From positions 326,459 to 390,458 of the forward strand of contig NZ_BAEP01000075.1 in NCBI RefSeq assembly GCF_000315015.1: a stretch of 64,000 bases of DNA, written 5' to 3'. Made by a program: the position numbers and the translations under genes. Under the pieces are notes generated by a model that ran no database searches, was not told the DNA's origin, and saw nothing but the letters and a program-made list of their open reading frames with translations. This DNA is from Paraglaciecola mesophila KMM 241. Its GTDB lineage: Bacteria > Pseudomonadota > Gammaproteobacteria > Enterobacterales > Alteromonadaceae. Positions 55,141 to 63,892 of the stretch are shown in pieces (position 1 is the stretch's first letter; the number at the start of each line of letters is the position of its first letter).

Positions 55141-55518
55141 ATGCAATGGCTCAAATACATATTAGCTTTGATGTCGTTGGTTGGCCTATGGTTTGTAGGT
55201 TTAAGCCTAAGCGCATTTATACCCCTACCTGCATCTTTATTAGGTTTGTTAGTGTTACTACTGGGCTTGATGTGGCTTAAACGCATTCCTCCTGCATTAC
55301 TCAAAGTGTCGCAGTTTGTACTCGGACATATGCTAGTGCTCTTTGTGCCTGCGACCATGGGAGTACTGCTCTACGCTGAAAAATTAGCGGATAACCTATT
55401 GTGGCTAATATTGAGTATCGTTGTCAGCACAGTACTCAGTCTTGGAATAACTGCACGGATTTGCCAACGCTTATGGCAACCGACAGACCAACCTCCGGCC
55501 ACGCCCCATGACGATTGA
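55141..55518 (+). CDS. CidA/LrgA-family membrane protein
   Basis: The 125-residue protein has four hydrophobic helices and the family features FIPLPASLLGLLVLLLGL and VLGHMLVLFVPATMGVLLY. CidA/LrgA proteins are holin-like and, with LrgB, affect murein hydrolase activity or metabolite export; some are pyruvate transporters. The lrgB-like gene follows after 42 bases. It lies close behind prsR, but I see no reason to tie the two functions. Confidence 0.88.
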   Translation: MQWLKYILALMSLVGLWFVGLSLSAFIPLPASLLGLLVLLLGLMWLKRIPPALLKVSQFVLGHMLVLFVPATMGVLLYAEKLADNLLWLILSIVVSTVLSLGITARICQRLWQPTDQPPATPHDD

Positions 55519-55560
55519 CATCTCAGGCGAGGCTAAACAAATGCAACCGATAGTGATGTC

Positions 55561-56274
55561 ATGCTAAACACTTACAGCGAGCAATATCCTCTCGTATCTG
55601 CGTTTATGTGGTCGACCATTACCGTAGGGGTGTATTTGCTTTCATTGATCGTTTTTCGCCTATTGGGGCGACGCCCGGCATTTCATCCAATGATTTTTTG
55701 TATTGCCATGCTTGCGGTAGTGCTCTTCTATACCGGCGTCACTGTTGAATCATACCAAGGAGATACGAGCCTGCTGACGTGGTTATTAGGCCCAGCGACA
55801 GTGGCGCTGGCTGTTCCCCTCTACAGCCAAATAAGAAGTATTCGCGGAAATGGCTTAGGCATTATGCTGCCGATTTTGATTGGTGGTGCCATTGCGCCTA
55901 TTTTGGCTCTGGCCGGTTTGTATTTTGTGCCTCTGGACAGCGACGTAAAGTTAAGCTTGTTGACCAAGTCGATTACGAGTCCATTGGCGATTGAGACCAG
56001 TCAACATATTGGCGGTATTCCTGGGCTTGCTGTAGTGATTGTTATTTTCACTGGCATAGTGGGGGCTATATTTGCATCCATAACGTATCGCATATTTCGC
56101 GTCACGTCCCCTCAAGCCCAAGGACTTGCTTTAGGTACTGTAGCCCACGCCATAGGCACTGCTCAAGGATTTCAGATGAGTCAGAAAATAGGTGCATTTG
56201 CCACCATAGGTTTGTGCATCAATGGGGTACTAACGGCCATCATTCTACCGATTATTTTTTTCCTCATCAGCTAG
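55561..56274 (+). CDS. LrgB/CidB-family membrane protein
   Basis: This partner of LrgA has 237 residues and about six or seven helices. Family signatures are LLGPATVALAVPLYSQIRSI and SITSPLAIETSQHIGGIPG, then VAHAIGTAQGFQMSQKIGAF. The role (murein hydrolase control or small-molecule transport) is inferred from the family. The pair with the LrgA gene is the standard arrangement. Confidence 0.92.
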   Translation: MLNTYSEQYPLVSAFMWSTITVGVYLLSLIVFRLLGRRPAFHPMIFCIAMLAVVLFYTGVTVESYQGDTSLLTWLLGPATVALAVPLYSQIRSIRGNGLGIMLPILIGGAIAPILALAGLYFVPLDSDVKLSLLTKSITSPLAIETSQHIGGIPGLAVVIVIFTGIVGAIFASITYRIFRVTSPQAQGLALGTVAHAIGTAQGFQMSQKIGAFATIGLCINGVLTAIILPIIFFLIS

Positions 56275-56290
56275 TGGTACGAATACTGCT
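56275..56290 (+). promoter_or_regulatory. Possible sigma-54 promoter before the DUF1566 lipoprotein
   Basis: TGGTACGAATACTGCT agrees with TGGCACGNNNNTTGCW at 10 of 12 defined positions, with correct -24/-12 spacing. It is right after the lrgB stop codon and 71 bases before the likely start at 56361. A hairpin (GCTAACTT/AAGTTAGC, 56288-56309) overlaps its downstream end, which could be a terminator for lrgB instead, so I hold this loosely. Confidence 0.35.
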
Positions 56291-56360
56291 AACTTCCCGC
56301 TAAGTTAGCAACGCTCCTATGATTAGTATGATGGGGCGGTACACATGGGTTAATATATTT

Positions 56361-58070
56361 ATGCGCAAAATAGCGGGCGATTCTATTCACATTTGGTTAT
56401 TGGTGTTTTTCACGAGTGTGGTGTTAACCGCATGCGGCGGTGGTGGCTCTTCAGACTCAGACTCTGATAACACGCCTGATGTCATTGTTAATGCTGGGCC
56501 AAGCTCTACGGTCAATGAGGGAACGACAGTCGACTTGCAAGGTGATGCGCTAGGCACCACCGATGCCTTAACCTACGCCTGGTCTGCCTCGCCGACATTA
56601 TCGATTACCCATGACGATACCACCACGGGTGTTGCATCATTTGTGGCGCCAACCACTAGCGATACGCAGACCTATCAATTAACTCTTCAGGCAACTGATG
56701 GCAACGGCAACGTTGGCTCTGACAGTCTAGAAGTGACTGTTTTGCCATTCAACACAGCGCCAAACGCGATCATTTCCTACCAACCGATTGACGGTTTTTC
56801 TAATAATATCTTTCCTGCCGGCACAGAAGTTACCTTAAATGGCGACACCAGCACAGACGCTGATACGACGGATGCAGATAACCCTATTGCCGCATATCAA
56901 TGGCAACAACTTGCCGGAGTTGATGTGCTTTCTGGAGTCAGTAGAGATGCAAGTAACATTACCTTTACCACACCGATTGTCGATGAAGACAATACTTTAA
57001 CCTTCGAGTTAACCGTCACTGATCAAGAAGGTGCAACGGATACCGAAGAGCTGACCATCACCATATTGAGCGCAAGTAATAATGTGCCCACTGTTGATGC
57101 TGGTGTCGATCACCAAGTGTTTTCTGGTGAGAGCATTTTACTTTCAGGAACGGCCGATACTGCTATTCCCTCTGCAAAGCCATTAACCTACTTGTGGTTG
57201 ACTGACTCTACCTTAGAGCCACAAATTAATAGCGCCAATGTGTTACAAACATACGCTGTGGCGCCTATGGTCACCACGAGTCAGGTGTTGACCTTCACCC
57301 TAGAGGTTAATGATGCCAACGGTAATGAGGTGGACGACAGCATCTCTGTAACAGTAAAACCGTTTCCTCGTAGTTTAATAAATGATACGGGGGTGGCACG
57401 ACAAGCCAGTGTGAACGCAGTGAACAGCTCGCATCAAGGGGATTACCCAGCGCAGGACGGTCAACGGGGGCGGGATATTATTGCTACTAATAATATGCTC
57501 ACTAAGGCCGGGCGGGGTGAAGGTGGCTTTGACTTCACTCGCCTAGATGACATTGGGGATGAAGTTGACGATGTCAGCCAGCCATGGCGTTGTGTGCGCG
57601 ATAATGTGACTGGCTTAGTGTGGGAAATTAAGACCACCAATGGTGACTTACACGGCAGACGCCATGCCTACAGCTGGTATTCAGAAGAGAACAATGGCGG
57701 ATATAGTGGGCCGTTGAATCCGGCCACTCCTAGCTGCTCGTTGAGCGACTGCAACACACAAGATTTTGTTGAAGCAGTCAATGCTCAAGGCTTGTGTGGT
57801 TTTTACGATTGGAAGCTACCTAGTCATAACGAGCTGCTTTCTATCGTGCATTTTGGCAAATCTACCAGCCCTATGTTAGATACCGATTATTTCCCCTACG
57901 CAGATAGTGGGCAAACTAGCAATTTATGGTACTGGACATCTCAAACCAGCGTCGATGGTACCAACGAGGAAGCTCAGAATGCATGGGCCATTGATCTCTC
58001 TAGCGGAAATGACAACTTTCTAAATAAATCTACAGCGGCTAACGTTCGCTTAGTCAGAGCAGGACGATAA
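56361..58070 (+). CDS. Lipoprotein with Ig/PKD-like repeats and a DUF1566 C-terminal domain
   Basis: The N-terminus is a lipoprotein signal with the VVLTAC lipobox (Cys at residue 25 from the ATG at 56361), followed by a glycine/serine/aspartate linker. Three Ig- or PKD-like repeats follow (about residues 35-340; the repeats share NEGTTVDLQGDA, AGTEVTLNGDT and SGESILLSGTA). The C-terminal 220 residues are a DUF1566 (Lcl C-terminal) domain with GLVWEIKTT, FYDWKLPSHNELLSIV and WYWTSQTS. Its role is unknown; DUF1566 occurs in Legionella collagen-like adhesin. The ATG at 56319 would give 14 more residues without a good ribosome site. Confidence 0.83.
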   Translation: MRKIAGDSIHIWLLVFFTSVVLTACGGGGSSDSDSDNTPDVIVNAGPSSTVNEGTTVDLQGDALGTTDALTYAWSASPTLSITHDDTTTGVASFVAPTTSDTQTYQLTLQATDGNGNVGSDSLEVTVLPFNTAPNAIISYQPIDGFSNNIFPAGTEVTLNGDTSTDADTTDADNPIAAYQWQQLAGVDVLSGVSRDASNITFTTPIVDEDNTLTFELTVTDQEGATDTEELTITILSASNNVPTVDAGVDHQVFSGESILLSGTADTAIPSAKPLTYLWLTDSTLEPQINSANVLQTYAVAPMVTTSQVLTFTLEVNDANGNEVDDSISVTVKPFPRSLINDTGVARQASVNAVNSSHQGDYPAQDGQRGRDIIATNNMLTKAGRGEGGFDFTRLDDIGDEVDDVSQPWRCVRDNVTGLVWEIKTTNGDLHGRRHAYSWYSEENNGGYSGPLNPATPSCSLSDCNTQDFVEAVNAQGLCGFYDWKLPSHNELLSIVHFGKSTSPMLDTDYFPYADSGQTSNLWYWTSQTSVDGTNEEAQNAWAIDLSSGNDNFLNKSTAANVRLVRAGR

Positions 58071-58071
58071 T

Positions 58072-58569
58072 ATGAAGAAGCTACTGTTTTTAGCGTTACT
58101 TAGTTTTAACAGCCTTGCCCAAACGTGCCTAGGGGATGTAACTGAAACGGCGAACGAAGAGGAATTTACAGTCAACACAGATGGCACTGCAACTCATATT
58201 AGTAGCGGTTTGATGTGGATGCGTTGTAGCATTGGACAAACCTATAGCGCTGACAGCTGTGTTGGTGAAGCCGATGAGTTGAATTGGCAGCAAGCCCTAG
58301 ATGAAGCCCATGGCTTCACGTATGCGGGTCATAGCGGTTGGAGAGTGCCGAATTTAAAAGAACTGGCTACGTTAACCGAGCGTGCCTGCGTGCGACCAGC
58401 CATAGATGAAAGTGTATTTCCAGATACTTTGTCTGACGATTACTGGACTTCTACCCCTTCCGTACTCGATACGGATCGCGCATGGGTGGTGGCGTTTTTC
58501 AACAGCAGTAATGCATTGAAAGAAAAAAGTTTATTCGTATACACCCGTCTGGTCAGAACAGTCGATTAA
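58072..58569 (+). CDS. Exported DUF1566 (Lcl C-terminal) domain protein
   Basis: The 165-residue protein has a signal peptide (MKKLLFLALLSFNSLA) and one DUF1566 domain with GLMWMRCSIGQTY, GWRVPNLKELATL, DDYWTSTPS and a terminal LVRTVD. Its start is one base after the stop of the preceding gene, so translation is coupled. The two proteins share the C-terminal domain; this one lacks the Ig-like repeats. It has several cysteines (in QTC, MRC, DSC and RAC) likely to form disulfides. Function is unknown. Confidence 0.82.
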   Translation: MKKLLFLALLSFNSLAQTCLGDVTETANEEEFTVNTDGTATHISSGLMWMRCSIGQTYSADSCVGEADELNWQQALDEAHGFTYAGHSGWRVPNLKELATLTERACVRPAIDESVFPDTLSDDYWTSTPSVLDTDRAWVVAFFNSSNALKEKSLFVYTRLVRTVD

Positions 58570-58659
58570 CGTATATTTTAATTCGATTATCGTATCGAGC
58601 TTTTAAATTACCCGTTAACTGGTCAGAATATGCTGGTCTTTTTAAGCTAGCGATCTGAT

Positions 58660-59439
58660 ATGCGTTTTTTGTGGTTATTTTTTCTGGGTTTTTACGCCGC
58701 GAATGTGAAAGCCGATTATAAGTGTGATGTAGAGCTAAACTACGGTTTGGTCGTGACGAACGATCAGATACGTATTATCGATAATAGCCGCACTGTTTAC
58801 CAAATTAATAACGATGATCAGCTTATTGTTCAAGGGCAATGGGTATCCTTGTCAGTGCAGCAACAAGCTGAACTAAAAGAGCTGGCTGACGGCGTGCATC
58901 ACGTGGTGCCTAAAATGATTTTACTGGCCAGTGAAGGTGTTGAGCTGGCGATAGAAACTGTGGAACACGTGTATATCGGCTTAGTCGGTGAAGAGCACGA
59001 AAGCTACGAGAAATTGCGTTCATCTTTAGCCAGAGTACAGGCCAGAGTCAAAGAAAAATTCATTCATGCGGGCAGTAATTTCTATATGGGCCCTGGCACA
59101 TTAGAGAACGTCGATGACTTAGTTGACCGCGAATTAGAAGCGCAAATTGAAGAAGCTATGAATACCTCGTTAGGCGGCATCCTATCGGCCATAGGGGGCT
59201 TGGTATCAGAAAGCACCAGCACAGAAGAAAAGATCGCTAAACTGGCCGAGAAAATTGACAGCATCGGGAATTCCGTTGACGCCGCAATCAGCCCGAAAAG
59301 CCAAACCCTACAACAAAAAGCACACTGGTTTTGTAATGAGTTTAAACGCTTAGACCGTGTGGAAGACCGCTTACGCCGTGATATAACCCAACTCACGAAA
59401 TATAATGTAGTCACCAGCGAGCAAGGCCATAGCCATTAA
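58660..59439 (+). CDS. YggN-family (DUF2884) exported protein
   Basis: A signal peptide (about 1-18, ending VKA) precedes a conserved N-terminal strand region (YKCDVELNYGLVVTNDQIRI). The rest is helical with a charged coiled-coil tail. These features fit the DUF2884/YggN family of periplasmic proteins of unknown role. In E. coli yggN lies near hemW and rdgB; here hemW-rdgB are 0.8 kb away, which supports the identity. Confidence 0.8.
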   Translation: MRFLWLFFLGFYAANVKADYKCDVELNYGLVVTNDQIRIIDNSRTVYQINNDDQLIVQGQWVSLSVQQQAELKELADGVHHVVPKMILLASEGVELAIETVEHVYIGLVGEEHESYEKLRSSLARVQARVKEKFIHAGSNFYMGPGTLENVDDLVDRELEAQIEEAMNTSLGGILSAIGGLVSESTSTEEKIAKLAEKIDSIGNSVDAAISPKSQTLQQKAHWFCNEFKRLDRVEDRLRRDITQLTKYNVVTSEQGHSH

Positions 59440-59505
59440 GTTGCTGGTTTAGCCAATGTTTTACGATTAAGATAGCCGCCGTTTTTTCAGTCCTAAGAAA
59501 TCCCC

Positions 59506-60162
59506 ATGTGTTTATTCCAGCAAGATGCCGTTGAATGGTTGCAAAGCTTACCAGCCAACAGCGTTGATTTGGTCATTACCGACCCGCCGTACGAATCGTT
59601 AGAAAAGCATAGAGCTAAAGGCACGACTACTCGTTTAAAACACAGTAAATCTTCAAGCAACGAGTGGTTTGCCATCTTTCCGAATACACGCTTCATTGAG
59701 CTGGTCGCAGAGATTTATCGCGTTCTAAAGAACAATAGCCATTTTTATTTGTTCTGCGACCAAGAAACTATGTTTGTGATCAAGCCGCTGGCAGAAGCGG
59801 CGGGTTTCAAGTTCTGGAAACCCTTAGTGTGGGACAAGTGCGCAATTGGTATGGGCTATCACTACCGTGCGCGCTATGAATTCATTCTGTTTTTCGAAAA
59901 AGGCAAACGTAAGTTACAGGATTTAGGCATGCCTGATGTGCTGCAAGAAAAGCGCGTATGGCGAGGCTATCCGACAGAAAAGCCCGTGCCCTTGATTGAA
60001 AAGCTGATTGCACAAAGCTCAAATGAAGGTGACTTGGTCATCGACCCATTTTTTGGTTCTGGCGCAACGTTAGTGGCGGCAAAAAATCTTAAACGGCAGT
60101 GGCAAGGAGCCGATTTATCACCGTCGGCCCATGCCTTTGCCGCTGAGCGCCTAGGTTGTTAA
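59506..60162 (+). CDS. Solitary DNA methyltransferase (beta-type N6-adenine or N4-cytosine)
   Basis: The protein has 218 residues and the two key motifs of amino-methyltransferases: DPPY at 26-29 (catalytic) near the N-terminus and DPFFGSGAT at about 180-188 (SAM binding) near the C-terminus. That order is the beta class. YPTEKPVPLIEKLI is a further family stretch. Little room is left for a target-recognition domain. No restriction enzyme or other subunit is near, so it is an orphan methylase that may mark DNA for regulation. It could also come from a phage-like source, but its neighbours are chromosomal. Confidence 0.88.
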   Translation: MCLFQQDAVEWLQSLPANSVDLVITDPPYESLEKHRAKGTTTRLKHSKSSSNEWFAIFPNTRFIELVAEIYRVLKNNSHFYLFCDQETMFVIKPLAEAAGFKFWKPLVWDKCAIGMGYHYRARYEFILFFEKGKRKLQDLGMPDVLQEKRVWRGYPTEKPVPLIEKLIAQSSNEGDLVIDPFFGSGATLVAAKNLKRQWQGADLSPSAHAFAAERLGC

Positions 60163-60205
60163 CCGCCATAACGGAATGGTGGTTTAGCACATACATTTAT
60201 AGGCG

Positions 60206-61420
60206 CTAAACCAGCATTTCAAGTAAGGTATTTAAATAGCGCCTTCCTAAAGGCGTTACCTGCCAATGAGTTTCGGTTTCTGCTAACAAGCCTTTGCTTA
60301 TTGCGCTATTCAGATTATTTAATAACTGAGGCTGCTCGGCCATGACCAAACCGGTAAATTCTGTAAAATCCTGTTTAGGGCAAGGTTCGAGTAGGCGCAG
60401 ACGATTCATAAAAAACTCAAAGGGCAACTCATCATCCTGAACTTCATGTTGTTGATGCATATAAGAGCGGGTGAGATCCATGTATCCCTTGGGATGCTTG
60501 ACTTTGACCGTACGTATTATTTGACCGTAGTCTTTTAACGTCACTTTGCCATGCGAACCGCAACCAATGCCTAAGTAGTCTCCAAATCGCCAATAATTCA
60601 GGTTATGTTGGCATTGCTGACCCGGTAAACTATAACCTGATATTTCGTACTGCTCATAACCTGCTGCAACGAGTATTTCGTGACCTTGCTCTTGTATGTC
60701 CCACAATATATCGTCTTCGGGCAGTGTTGGGGGTTTAGAGTAAAATTGTGTATTGGGTTCAATGGTCAATTGATACCAAGATAAATGAGGTGGACTCTGA
60801 GCGATACCTTGGCGTAAATCAAACAATGCGTCGTCAATAGTTTGTTCTGGTAAGCCATGCATCAAATCAAGGTTGAAACTATTAAGGCCAGCATCGCGCG
60901 CGTAACCTGCAGCATTTAACGCTTGTTGATCATTATGGATACGCCCGAGTCTTTCCAATTTCTCTTGCTGAAAGCTTTGTACGCCGATTGATATTCTGTT
61001 CACGCCTGCTTTAGCAAAACCGTTAAAACGTTCGCTTTCTACTGTGCCAGGGTTAGCTTCAAGGGTTATTTCAGCATTGACTGCTAAATTGACGCGCTCA
61101 CGCACCCCTGCCAACAAACGGCTGATCGCATCGGGGGAAAATAGACTTGGCGTGCCCCCACCTATAAAAATACTGTGCACTAGGCGCGAGCCAATTAGCT
61201 TGGCGTCTTGGGCTAAATCATCTAGTAAATGACTGACATACTCAGCCTCTGGCAAGGTTTCCTGTTTTTGACCATGGGAGTTAAAGTCACAATAGGGGCA
61301 TTTTTGCACGCACCAAGGGATGTGAATATACAAGGCAACTGGGGGGAGTCGCAGGGTTTTGACTGGGGATGGCGTTGTATTCGTTTCACCGGCGTCATTC
61401 ATATCGCAAGTGTCTGCCAT
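60206..61420 (-). CDS. hemW: HemW, radical SAM heme chaperone
   Basis: HemW is the radical-SAM protein once called oxygen-independent coproporphyrinogen oxidase-like and now known to be a heme chaperone. IPWCVQKCPYCDFNSHG holds the C-x3-C-x2-C cluster site (Cys37, 41, 44). GGGTPSLF and EANPGT are SAM-binding segments, followed by a C-terminal HemN-type domain. The start at ATG 61420 has AGGTGA nine bases upstream and lies four bases after the rdgB stop; a TTG at 61444 would overlap rdgB. It belongs to a rdgB-hemW operon, as in E. coli. Confidence 0.95.
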   Translation of the reverse strand: MADTCDMNDAGETNTTPSPVKTLRLPPVALYIHIPWCVQKCPYCDFNSHGQKQETLPEAEYVSHLLDDLAQDAKLIGSRLVHSIFIGGGTPSLFSPDAISRLLAGVRERVNLAVNAEITLEANPGTVESERFNGFAKAGVNRISIGVQSFQQEKLERLGRIHNDQQALNAAGYARDAGLNSFNLDLMHGLPEQTIDDALFDLRQGIAQSPPHLSWYQLTIEPNTQFYSKPPTLPEDDILWDIQEQGHEILVAAGYEQYEISGYSLPGQQCQHNLNYWRFGDYLGIGCGSHGKVTLKDYGQIIRTVKVKHPKGYMDLTRSYMHQQHEVQDDELPFEFFMNRLRLLEPCPKQDFTEFTGLVMAEQPQLLNNLNSAISKGLLAETETHWQVTPLGRRYLNTLLEMLV

Positions 61421-61424
61421 TTCG

Positions 61425-62039
61425 CTATTCACCTGCTTTTTCAACGTTATCGCTCAGTTTTACTAAAAGTTGCTGCAACGCTTGGCCGCGATGGCTTAGG
61501 GCGTTCTTTTGCTCTTTCGTTAATTGTGCAGAAGTACACTTTTTTTGTGCTACCCAAAACACAGGGTCGTAACCAAAGCCACTTTCACCACTACGTTCAA
61601 CGGTTATTTCCCCATGCCATTCGCCCTGGCAAATAATGGGGGTGGGGTCTTCACTGCTGCGCATATATACCAACACACATAAGAAGCGCGCTTGGCGTTT
61701 CACTGGCGCAATACCACTTAGTGAGTGAAGCAACTTATCAATATTGTCGCTATCTGTGGCATTGCTACCGGCATAGCGCGCTGAATATACACCAGGTGCT
61801 CCGCCTAAGGCATCAACGGCTAAACCTGAATCGTCAGCAATAGCGGGTAAGCCCGTAATTTTGGCTGCATGACGCGCCTTGATGATGGCGTTTTCAACAA
61901 ATGTGGTACCCGTTTCGGCTACTTCAGAAACGTTAAATTCACTTTGTGGAACGATATGAATGTTTAGCGGAGTAAGCAATTGACTTAACTCGGCGACTTT
62001 ACCTTTGTTACCCGTGGCTAAAACTATTTTGCGCGACAA
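61425..62039 (-). CDS. rdgB: RdgB, non-canonical purine NTP pyrophosphatase
   Basis: RdgB removes dITP, ITP and XTP from the nucleotide pool so that they are not built into DNA. The 204-residue protein has [17 protein letters not shown], the substrate site [20 protein letters not shown], and the late [12 protein letters not shown], all standard. The start is a TTG at 62039 with AGAAGG upstream; no in-frame ATG is near the family start. It is followed by hemW on the same strand. Confidence 0.95.
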   Translation of the reverse strand: MSRKIVLATGNKGKVAELSQLLTPLNIHIVPQSEFNVSEVAETGTTFVENAIIKARHAAKITGLPAIADDSGLAVDALGGAPGVYSARYAGSNATDSDNIDKLLHSLSGIAPVKRQARFLCVLVYMRSSEDPTPIICQGEWHGEITVERSGESGFGYDPVFWVAQKKCTSAQLTKEQKNALSHRGQALQQLLVKLSDNVEKAGE

Positions 62040-62251
62040 GAGCGGCCCTTCTATCTAAATATGTTTGGTCGAATTTTACCTGTTTCAACAAAAAATTGAT
62101 ATTGCACTGTTGCGCTTTTAATCTTTTACGAAAGGTCGCTTGTGACAAATACACCTTGCTGTGAAAGGGTAAGTTAATTAGTCTAGGTATATTGTTTTTG
62201 TTGCAAAATTAATCTTTTAATTTTATCCGCGTACCAGCGCAAGGATGCTTT

Positions 62252-63346
62252 ATGAATTTTTCAGGTAAATTTTTTCTTCTTGGCACTGCAAGCCTAATAA
62301 CGTGTTACGCAATAGGGGAAACGCTACCTCAAGTACAGAAAACCACAATTAATGAGCCAAGTACGGTGTTGTTAGAGTCCGCTAAACTCCCTGAACCAAT
62401 AAAGCGCGTGGAGCCTAAGTACCCTGTGAGCATGGCAAGAAAAGGCGCTGAGGGTTGGGTACAACTAAATTTTGTGGTGGGTACTGACGGCAGCGTCAAC
62501 GATATCGTTGTGGTTGATTCAACTGGTATGAAAGCCTTCGAAAAAGCAGCAGTAAAAGCAATGAAAAACTGGCAATACAGCCCAGCATTTATTGATGGCA
62601 AGCCAATCGAGCAATGCCACAACAAAGTACAAATGGACTTTCGGTTAGATGGGGGAGAAATAGGGGTTAGGCGTAATTTCAAACGTAAATATGAAAGTGT
62701 GCGCGGGGCACTAAGCAGCAATGATATTGCCTTAGCGGGCGAGCTGAGTGACAACATGAAAGACAAAGGCTTGCTCAATAGCATTGAGTTTACCTTTTAC
62801 TCGTTGCTACGTGCAGACTTGGCAAAAGCACAAAACGATGATGTTTCAGAGCTTAAGCATGTTGAACATATATTGAATACTGACAGAAAAGGCGAGTACT
62901 TAGGCAGCGAAGCGCATCGATTATTGTTAAACCGTATGTTTGTGCTGCAGATAAATCAGTCGCAATACCTTGACGCCTTAGATACGTTTCAGCGCGTTGA
63001 GACGCAAGAAAATAACGACGAAAACATCGCCATGCTCAAACCTTATGTGACCCAAATACTCAACGTGCTCAAAAGCGACCAAGTAATAGCTATTCCAGGA
63101 AAAGTCAAACAAGACGGTGATTGGTGGCATGCCCTGAGCAGGCGCGCCTTTAGTTTACGTGACGTGAACGGCACCCTAAATACAGTGGAACTTCGTTGCC
63201 ACAATAAAAGCGAGCTATACACAGCCACCACAGACAGCACATGGAATATACCCGCCAGTTGGGGCCGTTGCAGTGTAAGAGTGGTAGGAGATACCGACAG
63301 CCAATTCACCTTGCTAGAAATACCCACCACGAGTGAGCAGAGTTGA
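62252..63346 (+). CDS. Exported protein with TonB C-terminal domain and helical tail
   Basis: Residues 1-22 are a signal peptide or membrane anchor. Residues about 47-133 are a TonB-type C-terminal domain (KRVEPKYPVSMARKGAEGWV, AFEKAAVKAMKNWQYSPAF). The following 150 residues are helical and may be a TPR-like part; the last 75 are beta-rich with two cysteines. There is no proline-rich spacer, and no exbB/exbD is near. Proteins like this are widespread in Alteromonadales; a role in TonB-dependent transport is only a guess. Its ATG has AAGGA upstream. Confidence 0.78.
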   Translation: MNFSGKFFLLGTASLITCYAIGETLPQVQKTTINEPSTVLLESAKLPEPIKRVEPKYPVSMARKGAEGWVQLNFVVGTDGSVNDIVVVDSTGMKAFEKAAVKAMKNWQYSPAFIDGKPIEQCHNKVQMDFRLDGGEIGVRRNFKRKYESVRGALSSNDIALAGELSDNMKDKGLLNSIEFTFYSLLRADLAKAQNDDVSELKHVEHILNTDRKGEYLGSEAHRLLLNRMFVLQINQSQYLDALDTFQRVETQENNDENIAMLKPYVTQILNVLKSDQVIAIPGKVKQDGDWWHALSRRAFSLRDVNGTLNTVELRCHNKSELYTATTDSTWNIPASWGRCSVRVVGDTDSQFTLLEIPTTSEQS

Positions 63347-63490
63347 TTTCAGACCGTCTCCATGTGTGGCAGCTGGTATAAACAAATAGGTTTGAATATA
63401 AGGTCGCTTTGGGCTTCGCCCTTTTGATTGTAAATATATCGCGGAATTGGAATCTTAATGTCGCGTGATCGCTAGAATCTAGGACTTAAA

Positions 63491-63892
63491 ATGCATAGCA
63501 CTTTGAAAGCTCGTAAACCAATATTGTTGTTTGCCTTTGTCTCTATGGTTTTAGGTATGAATGCATGCGCTTTGGAATCAAGCGCTGAAAACATTCAAAC
63601 GTTAATATCCGGTAATGCCCTAAAAGTAGTCAACAGGTTTGGCGCAAGCATTATATATTTTGACCCTAATGGCTCTTTTGAACACCTCGCTGAGCGAGGT
63701 CAAATGAGCAGCGGTAAGTGGCGAGTCACCACCGATAGCATGTGTGCAACTGTCCTTCCTCAGCCCAACAATCCAGCTAAAGAGTTTTGCCTAAACATGA
63801 TAAATCGTAAATTAGGTGAAAGTTGGACTGAGCATGATGTTAGAAATGGTGAATTAAAAAGAACACTGCTACAGGGCCATCCAGCACTGTAA
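63491..63892 (+). CDS. Small exported protein, DUF995-like
   Basis: The product has an N-terminal signal peptide (about residues 1-27, ending NACA) and a small domain with IISGN-like strands: ISGNALKVVNRFG, FDPNGSFEHLAERG and a later SGKWRV followed by two cysteines (in SMCATVL and EFCLNM). These resemble small periplasmic proteins of the DUF995 type, of unknown role. The lipobox is not canonical (MNAC). The gene is preceded by a 144-base gap and followed by the end of the window. Confidence 0.65.
   Translation: MHSTLKARKPILLFAFVSMVLGMNACALESSAENIQTLISGNALKVVNRFGASIIYFDPNGSFEHLAERGQMSSGKWRVTTDSMCATVLPQPNNPAKEFCLNMINRKLGESWTEHDVRNGELKRTLLQGHPAL

Noticed and set aside
61229..61636. Plus-strand frame across the hemW/rdgB junction
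   Set aside because: Opposite two well-recognised genes, with no ribosome site or domain.
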